From assembly GCA_025642075.2 (NCBI GenBank), contig JAODUO010000065.1:476001-540000 (forward strand): DNA of 64,000 bases, read 5' to 3'. The stretch's first letter is position 1. The number at the start of each line of letters is the position of its first letter. This DNA is from Ridgeia piscesae. Taxonomy: Eukaryota > Annelida > Polychaeta > Sabellida > Siboglinidae. The position numbers and the translations under genes are program-made. The notes below the pieces were generated by a model. That model saw only the letters and a list, made by a program, of their open reading frames with translations, made no database searches and was not told where the DNA came from. Of the stretch, positions 47,901 to 61,140 are shown one piece after another.

Positions 47901-50900
47901 CACTAGCGGTTCTGTTGACAGTCTAGAATGTCAAACTGAGGCTGGTTGTTCTGTTACTGAATGAGAACGCAATGTGACGGTGTCAAACACAAAAAGTCTT
48001 ATAGTCACTTTCCAATAGTGCATGTTTTTACAGTTTGTGGTCTAAATATTATAAACTGTTTTTTTAAACACAATTTGGCAGGCAAGATACCTTAATTACC
48101 TTTATACCTATTCTACTATACCATATTAAGAACATTACAAGAAAAGGAGGAATAGACAGCATTTATTTCAGATGACTCACCTTCCTGTCAGGTGGACATT
48201 CACGTCCACTTCCAATAGTCACTTTGACAAAGTAAGCATCAGTTGACAGGTCATTCCTGAAGGCACTGATGCTTGGCACAGGAGGCTTGGAGGAGGACAC
48301 AGTCACTAGAAGGATGTCCAGGATGCCCTGTAACATGACACACATGACAGTTGACCCCATGTGACAGATGACCACACATGACAGCTGGTCCCATGTGACA
48401 GTTGACCTCATGTTCCAGTCAACCACTTGTGATAGTTGACCACACGTGAAAGTTGGTTCTGAGGCAACTTGTGACTTTACACATTCTGGCATCGCACAGT
48501 TCCACTTGTATCCCATTGCCATTTTCATAATTGTGCCACTCCTATGCCACTGTCACTCTCATCATGGTGTCAGTTTCTACATCCATAACCCACAACATTG
48601 GATTTTTTACCGCTAATCTAATTGCCAGTCTTGTAATGTTGCCACTCTCATCCCACTGCAATGTTCATCATGCTGCCACTCAGTCCATCGACACTCTCAA
48701 CCCATTGCCATTGCATGCGGGAAGTTATTTCTCAAAACCTAATCTTAGGGCTATTTCTTGACAATGGTCTTAAAACAAGGCTTGGCTCCAGATTAGTGTC
48801 GGGTCTTGAACAATAAACTAACAATTCAATAAGCTTACCAAAAATACAGACATTCACTCAATTAGATGTTTTATCATATCATATGGGTAACTGCCATATA
48901 TTTTATCAACAAACTGAAATCACAAAACTATGCTCTAAATAAAGTAACTCTTACAAAATCCACCTGTGCATACATGAATCTGCACCTGTAGTGGCAGCTA
49001 TCACACTTCTCCAACCTCAGGGTGCTGCATCCTCTCACTGGACCAGTTGAGGCGACCTTGTCTATTTATACTGAACAAAGCGCCACTTACATTTTCGTAG
49101 AGGTCAAAGAATGCCGCTGCTGCCACCTGGGCATCTACGTCCAGACCTGATTTCCACTGGGCCACAAACTTTCTGTCGTTCTTTTCGCATGACTTCTCCT
49201 CCGCATCACATTCCATATTCAACAGGAGCACGGCTTTATACTCCGTCTTCCTGTGGGTGAATTAATACACCTTCTTTACATTATAGTTCCATATGAAGTC
49301 TTAAGAACTTACAACTGTTAATGTGGTCTAGAGATGCAATATTTTATCTGTTTTGTGTCAATTTTCTAGTATTCATAAAAACACCTTTTTAGCCATAGAT
49401 TTTATCACTATGGGAATGTCACATGATTGGTTAAATAAAATGTTCTTCTAATCAAAAAAATTTAATTTAATTTACTTCAACGTTTCAACTACAGTTGTGC
49501 CATTCACCGGGTACTGATTTAAGCTCTTCCTCTCTTCACCCAGTGAAGGGGCTAGAAGGCTATGGGAGTTAAACCTATAGCACTATTCAGAAGAATTTGT
49601 TTTAGTTTATTTAATTTGATGGTGTGAATGAATCATATAAAAGTATACAATTTTAGACTGCATTGTTTAGACCATCCTAAGAGAGGAATTAAATAACCCT
49701 GCTCCACCCTACCCGTCTGATTGGGTGTGCTGTAGAACGGTCAAGACATCTGGGTAGCCATCCATGTCAAAGTCCCCCACCCTCAGGGTTACAGGTAGGT
49801 TGACATTCAGGTTTGTCTGGCGGGCAAACTCCCACAATTTCCCATCATGTGAGAAATTTTTGGCCATCTTTTGCCACTGCAAGTGAGGAACAGAATTCAA
49901 CTGTTACATAACCTGTTATATATAATTACTTGTCAAACTTTGATGGATGCTGTGGTAACAACAAGAGTGATGTGTGGCTAGCAAAAGTTCAGGGGGTTAA
50001 TACATTTCTTGACTTCCAATGCCTCTTGAGGGTGAAGGGCCGGGTGTACACAGCATGTGTCAGAAGTTGCCTGTTGTATGGGTGCAAGACATGGGCCATG
50101 TGGTCTGATCAGTGACAGACATCCCAGTGCAGGTGAGATGGATGTGTGGTGCATCACTCAGTGACAGACAGCCCAGTGCGGGTGAGATGGATGTGTGGTG
50201 CATCACTCAGTGACAGACAGCCCAGTGTGGGTGAGATGGATGTGTGATGCATCACTCAGTGACAGACAGCCCAGTGCAGGTGAGATGGATGTGTGGTGCA
50301 TCACTCAGTGACAGACAGCCCAGTGTATGTGAGATGGATGTGTGGTGCATCACTCAGTGACAGACAGCCCAGTGCAGGTGAGATGGATGTGTGTTGCATC
50401 ACTCAGTGACAGACAGCCCAGTGTGGGTGAGATGGATGTGTGATGCATCACTCAGTGACAGACAGCCCAGTGCAGGTGAGATGGATGTGTGGTGCATCAC
50501 TCAGTGACAGACAGCCCAGTGTATGTGAGATGGATGTGTGGTGCATCACTCAGTGACAGACAGCCCAGTGCGGGTGAGATGGATGTGTGGTGCATCACTC
50601 AGTGACAGACAGCCCAGTGCGGGTGAGATGGATGTGTGGTGCATCACTCAGTGACAGACAGCCCAGTGCAGTTGAGATGGATGTGTGGTGCATCACTCAG
50701 TGACAGACAGCCCAGTGCGGGTGAGATGGATGTGTGGTGCATCACTCAGTGACAGACAGCCCAGTGCGGGTGAGATGGATGTGTGGTGCATCACTCAGTG
50801 ACAGACAGCCCAGTGCGGGTGAGATGGATGTGTGGTGCATCACTCAGTGACAGACGGCCCAGTGCAGTTGAGATGGATGTGTGGTGCATCACTCAGTGAC

Positions 50901-53900
50901 AGACAGCCCAGTGCGGGTGAGATGGATGTGTGGTGCATCACTCAGTGACAGACAGCCCAGTGCGGGTGAGATGGATGTGTGGTGCATCACTCAGTGACAG
51001 ACAGCCCAGTGCGGGTGAGATGGATGTGTGGTGCATCACTCAGTGACAGACAGCCCAGTGCGGGTGAGATGGATGTGTGGTGCATCACTCAGTGACAGAC
51101 AGCCCAGTGCGGGTGAGATGGATGTGTGGTGCATCACTCAGTGACAGACAGCCCAGTGCGGGTGAGATGGATGTGTGGTGCATCACTCAGTGACAGACAG
51201 CCCAGTGCGGGTGAGATAGATGTGTGGTGCATCACTCAGTGACAGACAGCCCAGTGCGGGTGAGATGGATGTGTAGTGCATCACTCAGTGACAGACAGCC
51301 CAGTGCGGGTGAGATGGATGTGTGGTGCATCACTCAGTGACAGACAGCCCAGTGCGGGTGAGATGGATGTGTGGTGCATCACTCAGTGACAGACAGCCCA
51401 GTGTGGAACTTAGAAGAAGAGTGGGTGTAGAAGTGATGGAGATGTGATGAGAAGTAGACTGAAGTGGTCTGGGCATTTAGAGCGAAACGGCGATGTGGGA
51501 TGGGTAAAAGGCTGTATGTAGTGGTGGAGGGCACACTTTCGGTTGGCAGGCCAAAAAAAGAAGATCTCACAGGACTCTGTCTGCAGACTCAAATCGGATG
51601 ATTATTAACCCTTGGGGTGCTCAGGACCACAGCAGATGGAGGAAGGCAAACCCTGCAGGGTCTGGAAACGACGAGGATGTTGATGACACTGACTGTGTGT
51701 AGGTATTTTGTCACATATGCCATATATCACCTGCACAAACTTCACCTATTCTTGCAGATGTTTGTGCAGATGTTTTAAGTAATGGCCCAATTAAACAATG
51801 CCTGAAATGAACTAACAACATAAATACGCCCATTAACCCCATTATGAACAGGTTGTGGAAAGAGACAGTTTAAGAGTTTGTTATACAACACCAATAATAA
51901 TAGTATTGCTTAGTACTAAACATTATGGGAAAGATAATATGTGTGTATATTTTATTATGATTTTATACTTTTTGTTGTGTAACTTCCGGCAGAGGCAGAG
52001 ACCTTTGGGCAGAGACCCGGGCACCGATCGTGTGGATGGGTAAAACTGTTGTGGACGGGTAGAAATATGGGTGGATGGGTGGTGGATAGGTAAAAAGAAG
52101 GAACAAAAATGGTCTTCTAAAATCATAGATGTTGTCAGTTTGTAAACTGGCTTAACAGTTAACATCCACGTGTCCACCAAAACATGTGTGGCTGGCAAAA
52201 ACTTGGTCCTGCATAAAGCCCTGGGTCACTGTGTTATGTCACTGTCACTATGTCAAACAATCCAGTAACTGTGTACAGCCAGCAAATTTAACTTTATTGA
52301 CAACTACTGACAAAGCAGCCTTACTTTCTGTAAAACCATGCACTGTCACACATTGTTTCAACAGTCCATATGTGTATCTAATGTATTTCAAATAGTTCCT
52401 CCAGTTCGAATCCACCTCGGTAATCTGTGACACAGCTACCACTTAGCAACCAAGTCATCTACATTTCTGTTCATTAAATTTCCATATGAGACGAGATCAA
52501 TATAATTACCACTTCGCTATGACAGGACCTGTTTTAACAGCAACTTGGGGCTGCTGGGATAAAATAACTATATACCACATTACCTGTTGGTGTTTGTGGG
52601 TGTACACATAGATCTCTCCACCACTGCAGTTGACAGGAAGCAGGAGGTCCAGGTACGTGTCTTGATCTGTAAGAATAAACCACTCTCTCGTAAAGTACAC
52701 ACTACTGACTGGTCAAAAGTGACAGTGATAAGCTCAAATAAGAAGAAGCGAATACACCACTGATTGATCAAGAATACATCATTTACTCAATGGTCACATA
52801 GACTTCTGCTGGACATTACTTGGGTATGACTGATCAGTTAAACGTGTCAGTTCTTTAAGCATCAGGTCTGTCACCACAGTCCACAGTCAACTTGAATTCA
52901 ACCATCAAGCTATCTACCAAGACTCAAACATCTTAAACTTGAGTCTTGAACTCCACCGGATATATAATGACATGGTAATGGTTTATAATGTCATGCAGGG
53001 AATCCTACATCACTTAGTCAGTCGGTTCTATGAATATATCACACAGAGACTATAGAGTTATTCATCTAATTGCAACATCTAAGTAAAACTAAACCAACTC
53101 TGCGTACCATTAACAGATTTTTTTTAAACAAAAATATGAAGAAACATGAGACTGTAAATATGAACGTTTAAAAAGCAATATGAGAACTCACCAATATCAA
53201 CAGCTGTGATCTGGCCAATATTATTACGAGCACAGCCAGATGGCAATGAAATGTTGCGACTGTGAACGAAATCTCCTTCCTGTCGAGGGAAAACACCACT
53301 GCCAGAATATAACTTACACAAGTAAAACAGAAAAAACATATTCCATTCAACTGACATATCCATCATGTGACCTCACTGACCTGGTGCCTAGTGAAAATGT
53401 CATCAAGCAATCAAACGATGATATGACATTTTAATGAATAATTGGTTGAAATTCTGGTCTTTATAGCAAAAACATAAGGACAAGTTTTAAAAAGTGATAA
53501 CTAGATACAGGAATATTATTAATGAGGTGCAGGCTGCATATATAATTCACATTATATTTATTGTTATCTACATTGCTAGTATAGCAAAGCTAAATGGAAA
53601 TTAAGCACATAATTTTGATTGTGACATAGGCTAACGACAATGTACTGGACAAGTCAACTACAATGCAGCTATTAGGAATTATAATAATAATAATAATATT
53701 TATTATTTATAAAGCGCAATATCCAAAAATGTTCAAAGCGCTGTACAATAAAATAATGATGTAAGTATGTGATCAACACCATTTAAATTTGTGAGCCAGA
53801 GAAGGGGTCTTTCCAGCTGGATAGCCATGGTGTTTATCTGTCCCTGAACTGTTTTGAAAATGAGTTCTCTAAGTGGTAGAGAAATGTCTGGGAATTTTTC

Positions 53901-56900
53901 ATACACAAAAATCATTGGTGTATCCTATCTATTGACATTGTATTAAAAGCACAACACCTCTCTTCACTTCAAGGAAGAATGGTCAAGACATTTGTTTCCT
54001 CAGATCATTCTAGTAAAAGTGATATATCAATAGTGTACTCAGGTGTAAAACTGCTTGTGAGAATGTGTGTGTGTCTGCATGCATGCATCTGCGTGTTATG
54101 AGTGTGACTATCACCCAACAGTCCATGAGACTGCCAATTCAAATAGTATACGTCAGAACACTTACACTGTTCAGCCAAACCTCAAGGCCATCATTTGAGG
54201 TAATCAGCAGATCTGAAAACATAACAAAAATTACTAGTGGTGACCGCTGTAATGAAATACATATTATGGCAAAACACACTGTTTATCTGGGCTGCAATTT
54301 CGTGACAACGCATTACAATAACGAGATGAGTAAATCCCATAACATGAGACAAGTGAACTGGTATGGTATGACAAAAATATGATAAAACATTTTAACTATT
54401 ATAGTTTACTGTAAGCACATGCTCTTTGTGACTAGCAAATGAAAGAAACATAAATAAAAATGTATGTAGGTTTTATTTCTTGAAACTCCTTGTCTCAGAA
54501 AGTGTATTTTTTCCATGGTCCCCAAATGTTATAGACATAGAGAAGGACAGATGGATAAACATACATATTCCAATTCCACTATTTTCACATCGACTGATTC
54601 TAAATCTGGAATTGGAATCAACCTTTGATTCCGATTCCGGAATATAATGAAGGGCTCATTTACTTGAGAGTCTTGACAACTTACAGTAATGCAGAATATC
54701 AATTTTCAATTTAAACTAGTCACAAGGAGCATGCGCTTACAATAAACAATAATAGTTAAAATGTTTTATCATATTTTTGTAAACTGGCTGCAAATATGTG
54801 ACTGAATTATTATTGTTATTTGATTCTGGAATCAACCCGTCTTTGGTCCATTGAACCCTGTTCGCTGAATGCCTTGCAGGCTTCACCACAAATCGCAAAT
54901 AATTCTGTGTGACGTGAGACATTAAACCTTTCGTTGTGGAAACCTTGCTGCTTATTTGTATTAAAAATTACCTTCAGTAGTCACAAAAAGTATGTTATGT
55001 AATACAAATTCAAATGAATACAAAATCCCAACCTGCTGTGCTGTCGCCGTCAAGGTCGACAAATGCATTGGAATGAGGTACTGTCATGGGCGGCGACAGA
55101 CCATTTTGGGAAAATGGAATCTGCTGGAAAGTTCGATCAGACCTGGAACAAAAGCATAAGACAAACTTTTCAATTAATAATGGCATAACGTTTCACTTGG
55201 TTTGTCAAGGTCAATGAACTGCAAATGATTAACTCATTACATAAGAAATAGAATAGTAATATTAATCCTTAATAGTGTTTTTGTTTCAGACAATCAACTG
55301 CTATATGCATTATTATATAAACAAAAGTTGATGTTTGAAGGACTTGAAAACTTACAGTATTTAACAGGAGTAGAAATAACTCTAACATTTCTGGTAGTCA
55401 GCACGACTACTTAGTTGCGAAAACTGGTAGTCCTCGGATATATGTGGTAGTCAAAACTAGTCATATGGCCCAGATTTATGCAAAATAACGCGACAAACAC
55501 AAAATTAGAAAAATAATCCCAAATTTTTTGATAGTCCATCAGACTACTGCTGTCATCATCTTTGGTAGTCCGAAGTAATGCAGAACATTGTTTTAAAATT
55601 GTAAACTGGTTGCAAAATAATATGCAATAGCATGTGTAGTTAATTTCTTTTCTGTTTTATACATAGATTGTGCGTCAAATATGATATATGGGTAATTGTC
55701 TTAGTAAGAAAATTTGATACTTCCACAAGTTAGTAATACTGCTAGAATAAACAGGGTGCAAGTTGATGTATTTAAAAAACCCAGGTCAATGGGGTTCCAC
55801 AAATCCACGATAGTCGCTACTAGAGGCGCCAATACGCAACTAGACCCTAGTTACGTATCAGCGCCTCTAGCGACTGACGTGGATTTGTTTGTATGTTTTG
55901 CTGAACGCTTGTTTAAATCATCCTCAATTAGCCATTGACCGTGCAGGTGCGTAGCCAGCGATAGCTTGTATGTGGGCAACTGGGTATGCTGTATGTGTGG
56001 TCAATAGACAGAACAGCCAAAACAACGCCATCTTGGCACTGAATTCAATCGAACGTCATGCGACGTTTCATCGACTGTAAATGTACATTAATGTAGACAT
56101 TATGCTTTCATATTGACAGACATGTTATATCGATATCAATATTTAACTATGTGTGAAGACGTAGCAGTCTCATGTGATGCATACAGCGAACTGTAGATGA
56201 TTTTAAACATCCTTTCTGGCATCAAGCCAGCATACCTGTCGTTGGGCCACCAGTCGACGTTCCATCGGCTGTAAATGTACATTAATGTACATAGTATACC
56301 TTCACATTGACGGACATGTCAGACTGTATCCATAGTTAACTATGTGTGATGCTTCGGAGTCATGCGAGTTCAACAGCTGATTGTAGGATGATTTAAACAA
56401 GCGTTCCGCAAAATGTTCTGCAAAACGGTGCTGCATTTTACACACGTCAAGAATATGTAAAAGACGACACAAAGACCCTAGTTGCGTCAGAGGGCCCTCT
56501 CTCAGATTAGTTATTTTGGTACCTCATTATGCTGCAAATAATAAAATGTTTCGTGATACCCACATACTTACAAACATAACTGCATGCTTCACAGATTTAT
56601 AACCATAGCTTTATGCAGACATCCGTCCACCCATCATTTGGATGGGTAAAACCCATTGTGGAAGGGTAGAAATATCACTGGATGGGTAAAAAATTAAGAA
56701 CCAAAACAAGTTTTCAGAAACCATAGATAGCTACGTCTTTAAAATGGGTGTCACCCATCTGTTTGTAGTTTATTTCAGTCTATTTCAACTGGCTTGAATG
56801 AATGAGTTAACGTCCACATGTCCACCAAACAGATATGTGACTGGCAAATTTTTTATCCTACATAAAGCCCTGTTTGTAATGCACCAATATGCTTTTTCCC

Positions 56901-58308
56901 ATATGCCGATAGTTTGTTGGCTCATTGTTTACCTGGCTAGCCAAATAGATCTATTTCCAGGAGAGGTTTCCATCAACAAGTCCGGTAGCATGTCAGCATT
57001 CCAGCTGAAACCATATGGAATGCATTTAAATCCAGAAATGCTGAAATAACCAGCAATTATAACACAGATAACACTATTGATACAGTGAAAACTATTCACC
57101 ATTTTTACTCATTCAAATAGGTACTTTATTATATTAAAGTAGTTCATGTTCATTTTTATAAGAACAATGGCATATTATTATATTACTTTAAATGTTGATT
57201 TTAGGTATATTATTGTTGTTTGTGTTAACAAAATCCAGATAAAATCACAGTGGATGTATGTATGTGAATGAACAAGGTCACAGTCTAATGTAATATGAAG
57301 CTAAGTTATAGAATACGATAAGTCCACTTACTCCAGCAATGTTGGTTCATCTTGGAAAGTGTAACTGAATATATATGGATCAGCTGAAATGTAAGAAACC
57401 CAATTAGTCAACATTGTGTTTAGTTACAGTTTCATCCAAACAATAACATGTATTGTGGGGCTAAAATATAGATGGTTCCATTTGGTCTCCTCATGTTTTG
57501 GTAATGCAGAAACAGCTGACCTTTTCACATAGACACGTATATCTATAATAAAAATAGTGAACAGTAGAAAAGTGCAGAACTATAGTATACACATAATAAA
57601 CACATATATTTGCCTGGGTGCTTCCTATTCTTGGGCCAATTTTGCTGGTAAAGTAACATAGCCACCCAACAACAGTCGACCCAACAGTATGGGTCAATAG
57701 TATGGGTTAACACCTCGCCTATGGACAAGGTTCACACCTAGTGTACTTTACCCCATTACTGTATTTACAGTATGCTAGTTTTAAATGTATATTTTTTACA
57801 TTTATTTTATTTGAACACTGAATTTATTAAAGTCCAATATTGATCTATGTTCCATATTTAGTTACAGATATAAGGATTGAAAAGTGTGCAGTTCAATGGT
57901 ACTCACGATTCACTGAAATAACAGTTGTATTTCCCCAGTAAATCTCCACTTGCACTGAATTTGTGCCTGAACTGGTGAGTTTCCGTGTTAGAAGCACGTC
58001 CATCTGCACATCCCCGTCAAAGTCTCCAGGAACAACACTTGTGATGATGCTATCGATGTTTCCCTTCTTCTTTGGGATGAGTGGTTTTGACTCCTTGACG
58101 TAGCCATTTTCAGTTTTCTTTGCCACTAACAAATCAACCTGTTGCCCTGTGTAATCATAACAAGCAATGTGCGTTCACTGGTTTATTTATAAACTTCTAT
58201 TGTTACAAAGCAAGCTACTGCAACTGCTGCTCAGATTGGAAGATTACAAGGTTTTGTCACTCATGTTACTTTGGCCATTTTGGAATGCTAATGGTTATAA
58301 TTAACCTT

Positions 58309-58356
<48 letters not shown>

Positions 58357-58761
58357 TCCAAATAAGTGCTGACATCTGCTGGCCGTCAGGATGCCTTACG
58401 CTTAATAACGTAATAGGTAAGAAACTTCACCATTATTGAAATGTTTAATATATATAAGGTATTTGCCAGCACCTTGGGGGTACGCAATACCTTGATGCGA
58501 ATCATTTAGCGAGTATAATTAAGGAGACTGTGATGCGTTTACGATTTAGAAGGGTGGCGATAATATGCACTTACCACCATTGGTAATAACAAATATATCT
58601 GTCAATTTATCGACATTGAAATCGCCGAATGCTGCAATTATGCCTTCTTCTACACCAGTGAATAATGTATCCGTAACTTCCGTTAAACTTTTCGATGAGC
58701 ACACAGTGAAGTCTGTAAAAAGAAGCAATATTATCATATGAATTTTGCAGAAACACTCCAT
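44901..58761 (-). CDS. ITFG1: ITFG1 / T-cell immunomodulatory protein (LINKIN), FG-GAP membrane protein
   Basis: ITFG1 is a single-pass membrane protein with an integrin-alpha-like FG-GAP ectodomain. Its worm orthologue LINKIN maintains cell adhesion. Minus-strand exons are 58575-58761, 57907-58146, 57332-57383, 56933-57004, 55033-55142, 54166-54212, 53192-53279, 52584-52666, 49713-49876, 49091-49250, 48181-48327, 47680-47758, 46782-46900, 46140-46222, 45534-45651 and 44901-44960. They give 602 aa (human 612). A signal peptide follows MECFCKIHMIILLLF. An upstream in-frame Met at 58812 is the alternative start. Ca-binding-type loops are DFNVDKLTD (47-55), DFDGDVQMD (104-112), DWNADMLPD, DLDGDSTAD, DQDTYLD and DFDMDGYPD. 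A transmembrane helix spans about 556-578 (MVMVTAAVLVGTCGCVAIIV). The tail ends HKFHFDAM, matching human HRFHFDAM. The donor of exon 5 (gttggg) is weak. Introns hold LINE, SINE and minisatellite insertions. Confidence 0.96.
46226..46520 (-). mobile_element. Second, diverged copy of the tRNA-derived SINE
   Basis: On the minus strand it shares with the 39490-39815 element the order gaatcctgtg, ttcattccacattgctct, aatgagtatctg and atggctgaatgctttcc, plus a decayed tail. It begins a few bases upstream of the ITFG1 exon 14 acceptor (ag at 46223-46224), so its 3' end borders the splice site. Confidence 0.6.
48330..48455. repeat. Short degenerate tandem repeat beside ITFG1 exon 11
   Basis: Loose units of about 20 bp (catgtgacagttgacc, cacatgacagctggtccc, cacgtgaaagttgg) lie just beyond the exon 11 acceptor in the intron. 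The units are too diverged to set a strict period. Confidence 0.55.
49930..51720 (+). mobile_element. LINE ORF2 C-terminal relic, split by an expanded minisatellite
   Basis: Before the array, one frame reads VKGRVYTACVRSCLLYGCKT then WAMWSDQ, a conserved region downstream of LINE reverse transcriptase. Inside each repeat unit lies RWMCGASLSDRQPS. After the array come ELRRRVGVE, RSRLKWSGHLERNGDVGWVK, GRPKK and finally AQDHSRWRKANP, the usual order of the ORF2 tail. Frame changes separate these pieces. The element is inserted in ITFG1 intron 8, opposite to the gene. It lacks the 5' portion of ORF2. Confidence 0.8.
50109..51405 (+). repeat. 49-bp minisatellite, about 26 copies, inside the LINE relic
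   Basis: The unit is cagtgacagacagcccagtg then cgggtgagatggatgtgtgg then tgcatcact. 'agtgacagac' recurs at 50111 and 50160, fixing the 49-bp period. Copies are very similar; variants are cgggt, cagtt, tgggt and tatgt at one position block. The unit corresponds to the LINE peptide RWMCGASLSDRQPS, but 49 is not a multiple of three, so copies run through all frames. Confidence 0.95.
52023..52215. repeat. Dispersed repeat family, copy 1 (ITFG1 intron)
   Basis: Contains ggatgggtaaaactgttgtg, ggtagaaatatgggtggatg, ttaacatccacgtgtccacc and ctgcataaagccctg. The same order occurs at 56640-56880. No coding capacity was recognised. The nature of the element (SINE, MITE or other) is unknown. Confidence 0.7.
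53675..53945 (-). mobile_element. SINE-like element with AT-rich simple tail
   Basis: On the minus strand the 3' end reads tgtacagcgctttgaacatt, then ttggatattgcgctttataa, followed by ATT/AAT repeats. This resembles the conserved 3' end of many invertebrate SINEs. The 5' portion is not an obvious tRNA. It lies in ITFG1 intron 6. Confidence 0.5.
55790..56510. mobile_element. Composite fold-back element with inner hairpin and tandem duplication
   Basis: At 55797-55893 an imperfect palindrome has arms acaaatccacgatagtcgct and agcgactgacgtggatttgt. The segment at about 55893-55930 (gctgaacgcttgtttaaatc, then atcctc) returns inverted at about 56378-56412 (aggatgatttaaacaagcgt). Two direct copies of about 145 bp start at 56062 and 56256 (gacgtttcatcgactgtaaa and gacgttccatcggctgtaaa), both ending in gat-ttaaac. 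'gaccctagttgcgt' near 56474 echoes 'gaccctagttacgt' at 55842. No ORF is present. It is probably a non-autonomous DNA transposon. Confidence 0.65.
56640..56880. repeat. Dispersed repeat family, copy 2 (ITFG1 intron 4)
   Basis: Matches copy 1 in order: ggatgggtaaaacccattgt, gggtagaaatatcactggat, ttaacgtccacatgtccacc, tgtgactggcaaa and cctacataaagccctg. It ends about 50 bp before ITFG1 exon 4 (56933-57004). Confidence 0.7.
58311..58351. repeat. (TA)n microsatellite in ITFG1 intron 1
   Basis: Pure TA run of about 40 bp. Confidence 0.9.
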
Positions 58762-58812
58762 TCTGCCTTGTTGTATCACGTGATTTGACGATTCATCGAT
58801 ATGGAACGCCAT

Positions 58813-59373
58813 CGAAACAATATCAAACTATTACTGGAACCTGCTATTACCACCATCTATGTTGTATATGTGTGCACTATATAAAACATAGAGTGCGTAT
58901 TTTAACTAAGAGTTATACAATTTAGGCATTTCGTGCGATCTTCCGAACGAATACGCCTTTGCCACGGTAGCGCTAATTGGTAATTGCCGTTATAACAGTA
59001 CAAGAATAAATACTAAGGGCAAGTGCAAAATACCTGGGAAGATGTATCAAATACATTTTCTGGAAATTACAAATTCTTGTTAAACATACAATTTATATGT
59101 TACTTTATACGTACTGTACATTTTGCGAGAAGACCCATATAATTATGGTACTTATGTAATTTCTGCGTTGACTAATAATTAGAGGACCATACAGTATCCT
59201 GAGATTTATAACATGTCTTGGCATACATTTACTACTCTTTTTACAACTTATACAATACAAATTATTAATATATTTTAACTATTTTTAATTGTGTTTATCT
59301 ACATGTATAAATTGCATATTTATCAATTGTAAAATCAGTTGTATTGGTTATTTTCTGTTATACTAGCTTTTAC

Positions 59374-59443
<70 letters not shown>

Positions 59444-60430
59444 ATAACTTTCTGTAATCTTTGCTATACACACACTTTTTATAACACTATTTACGTGTAT
59501 GTACCAACTTTGGTTGTTACCTGTAATTGATTCGGGTATGAGAATTACCATCTTGTTGGTTTTCTACTTTGCGTCTGCGTAACGACTGATATTGTATTTT
59601 TTCGGAAGAAAATTACATCGACATCGCTCGTATAGTTGTTTGCAGCTTGAAACTGAAATTGTAACTATGGGCCCCGTTTTGGGGGTGGAATTTTTGGGGG
59701 TGGGTGCGCATGGACATTCTCACAATGCGAATGATGTAATGCGGTTGTGTCGTGTTGTTGCGCTCGCCAGAATCAGTATTGTTACCCCCCGATTCAGGGT
59801 GAAAGAAGTAACGCTCGTTCCAAGGTTCGAATCGGAATTTATTCATACTGAATAAAGTTCATGTTCATACACACAAATAAACTGATAAGATACTGCGTTG
59901 GCAATGCATTTTATAATATAACATCGAAGTTCTAAGTGTCCTACTAATCTTCGGGACTTCTGCAAACCCTCTACAATTTTACATGTTTAAAGCTCATCAG
60001 AAAATGTAGAAGTCAATGTAAAAGTATAAGCAACCGTCTCCCATTCGAATAGTAATTTAGAAGCCAAAATGGTAGACCGACATCATCTTCGTTTGTCTCC
60101 GACCTTCCCTTAATTTCTCCCCCAAAACCCTCAAATTTTCAATTAATTTTTTCTGTCCAAGCTATTTGTGCGTCCCTACATCCGTAGCTAACTGCACAAG
60201 CGTACCCTAGGACGCACAGACAGTCTGGCCACATTTTGCCCTTCAAGGTGGGTCGGACTTGAACTTTACCCCACAGCTAGATTACACCAAACAACAATAT
60301 TTGACAGGCGGTCACTATCCCTCGTCCTTCGTGTAAACATTTCTGTCTCCCTATGTGAACCTCGGATCGTATATTGTCTGAGTAAACTTGTTTGTGTTCT
60401 ACATGTTTGTGTTCTACACGTGTGTGTCTG
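58813..60430. other. ITFG1 upstream region, no further gene recognised
   Basis: This holds the presumed ITFG1 promoter and 5'UTR next to 58812 and a (TA)n tract at 59376-59441. A G-rich patch lies near 59670-59705. I saw no protein-like ORF, and no core promoter element could be assigned. Confidence 0.4.
59376..59441. repeat. (TA)n microsatellite
   Basis: Pure TA run of about 66 bp upstream of ITFG1. Confidence 0.95.
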
Positions 60431-60442
60431 TGAGTGTATGTA

Positions 60443-60647
60443 TGCGCGTGCGCGTGCGCGTGCGCGTGCGCGTGCGCGTGCGCGTGCGCGTGCGCGTGCG
60501 CGTGCGCGTGCGCGGCGCGTGCGCGTGCGCGTGCGCTGGCGTGCGCGTGGTGCGCAGAGGCGTGCGCGTGCGCGTGCGCGTGCGCGTGCGCGTGCGCGTG
60601 CGTGATGTGTATGCGCGCTGTGTGTGGTGTGTGTGGTGTGTGTGGTG

Positions 60648-60731
<84 letters not shown>

Positions 60732-60733
60732 TG
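60443..60733. repeat. Alternating purine-pyrimidine repeat: (GCGCGT)n then (GTGC)n
   Basis: From 60443 to about 60602 the sequence is nearly all gcgtgc hexamers. A short GTGTGGT spacer follows, then pure gtgc tetramers from about 60648 to 60733. Strict purine-pyrimidine alternation with high GC is unusual in this AT-rich window. Long ORFs in several frames here (including a 337-codon minus-strand one) are artefacts. Confidence 0.95.
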
Positions 60734-60871
60734 GGTGTGTGTGTGTGTTTGGATGTGTATGCCTGCAGAAATTCTGAAGGAATAGGGGTGACTAGGGAGA
60801 GTGAATAGAAGATAGAGACTTGTTTGTTTGGATACAAGGCTAATACTGGAGGATAGGGTGAGTGAGAGAGA

Positions 60872-61140
<269 letters not shown>

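Noticed and set aside
50109..51405. CRISPR-like regular repeat (49-bp units)
   Set aside because: There are no spacers. The unit is a piece of a LINE coding sequence repeated head to tail.
58762..58812. Upstream in-frame ATG for ITFG1 at 58812
   Set aside because: It adds 17 polar residues before the hydrophobic signal peptide. MECFCKIHMIILLLF is a more typical N-terminus.
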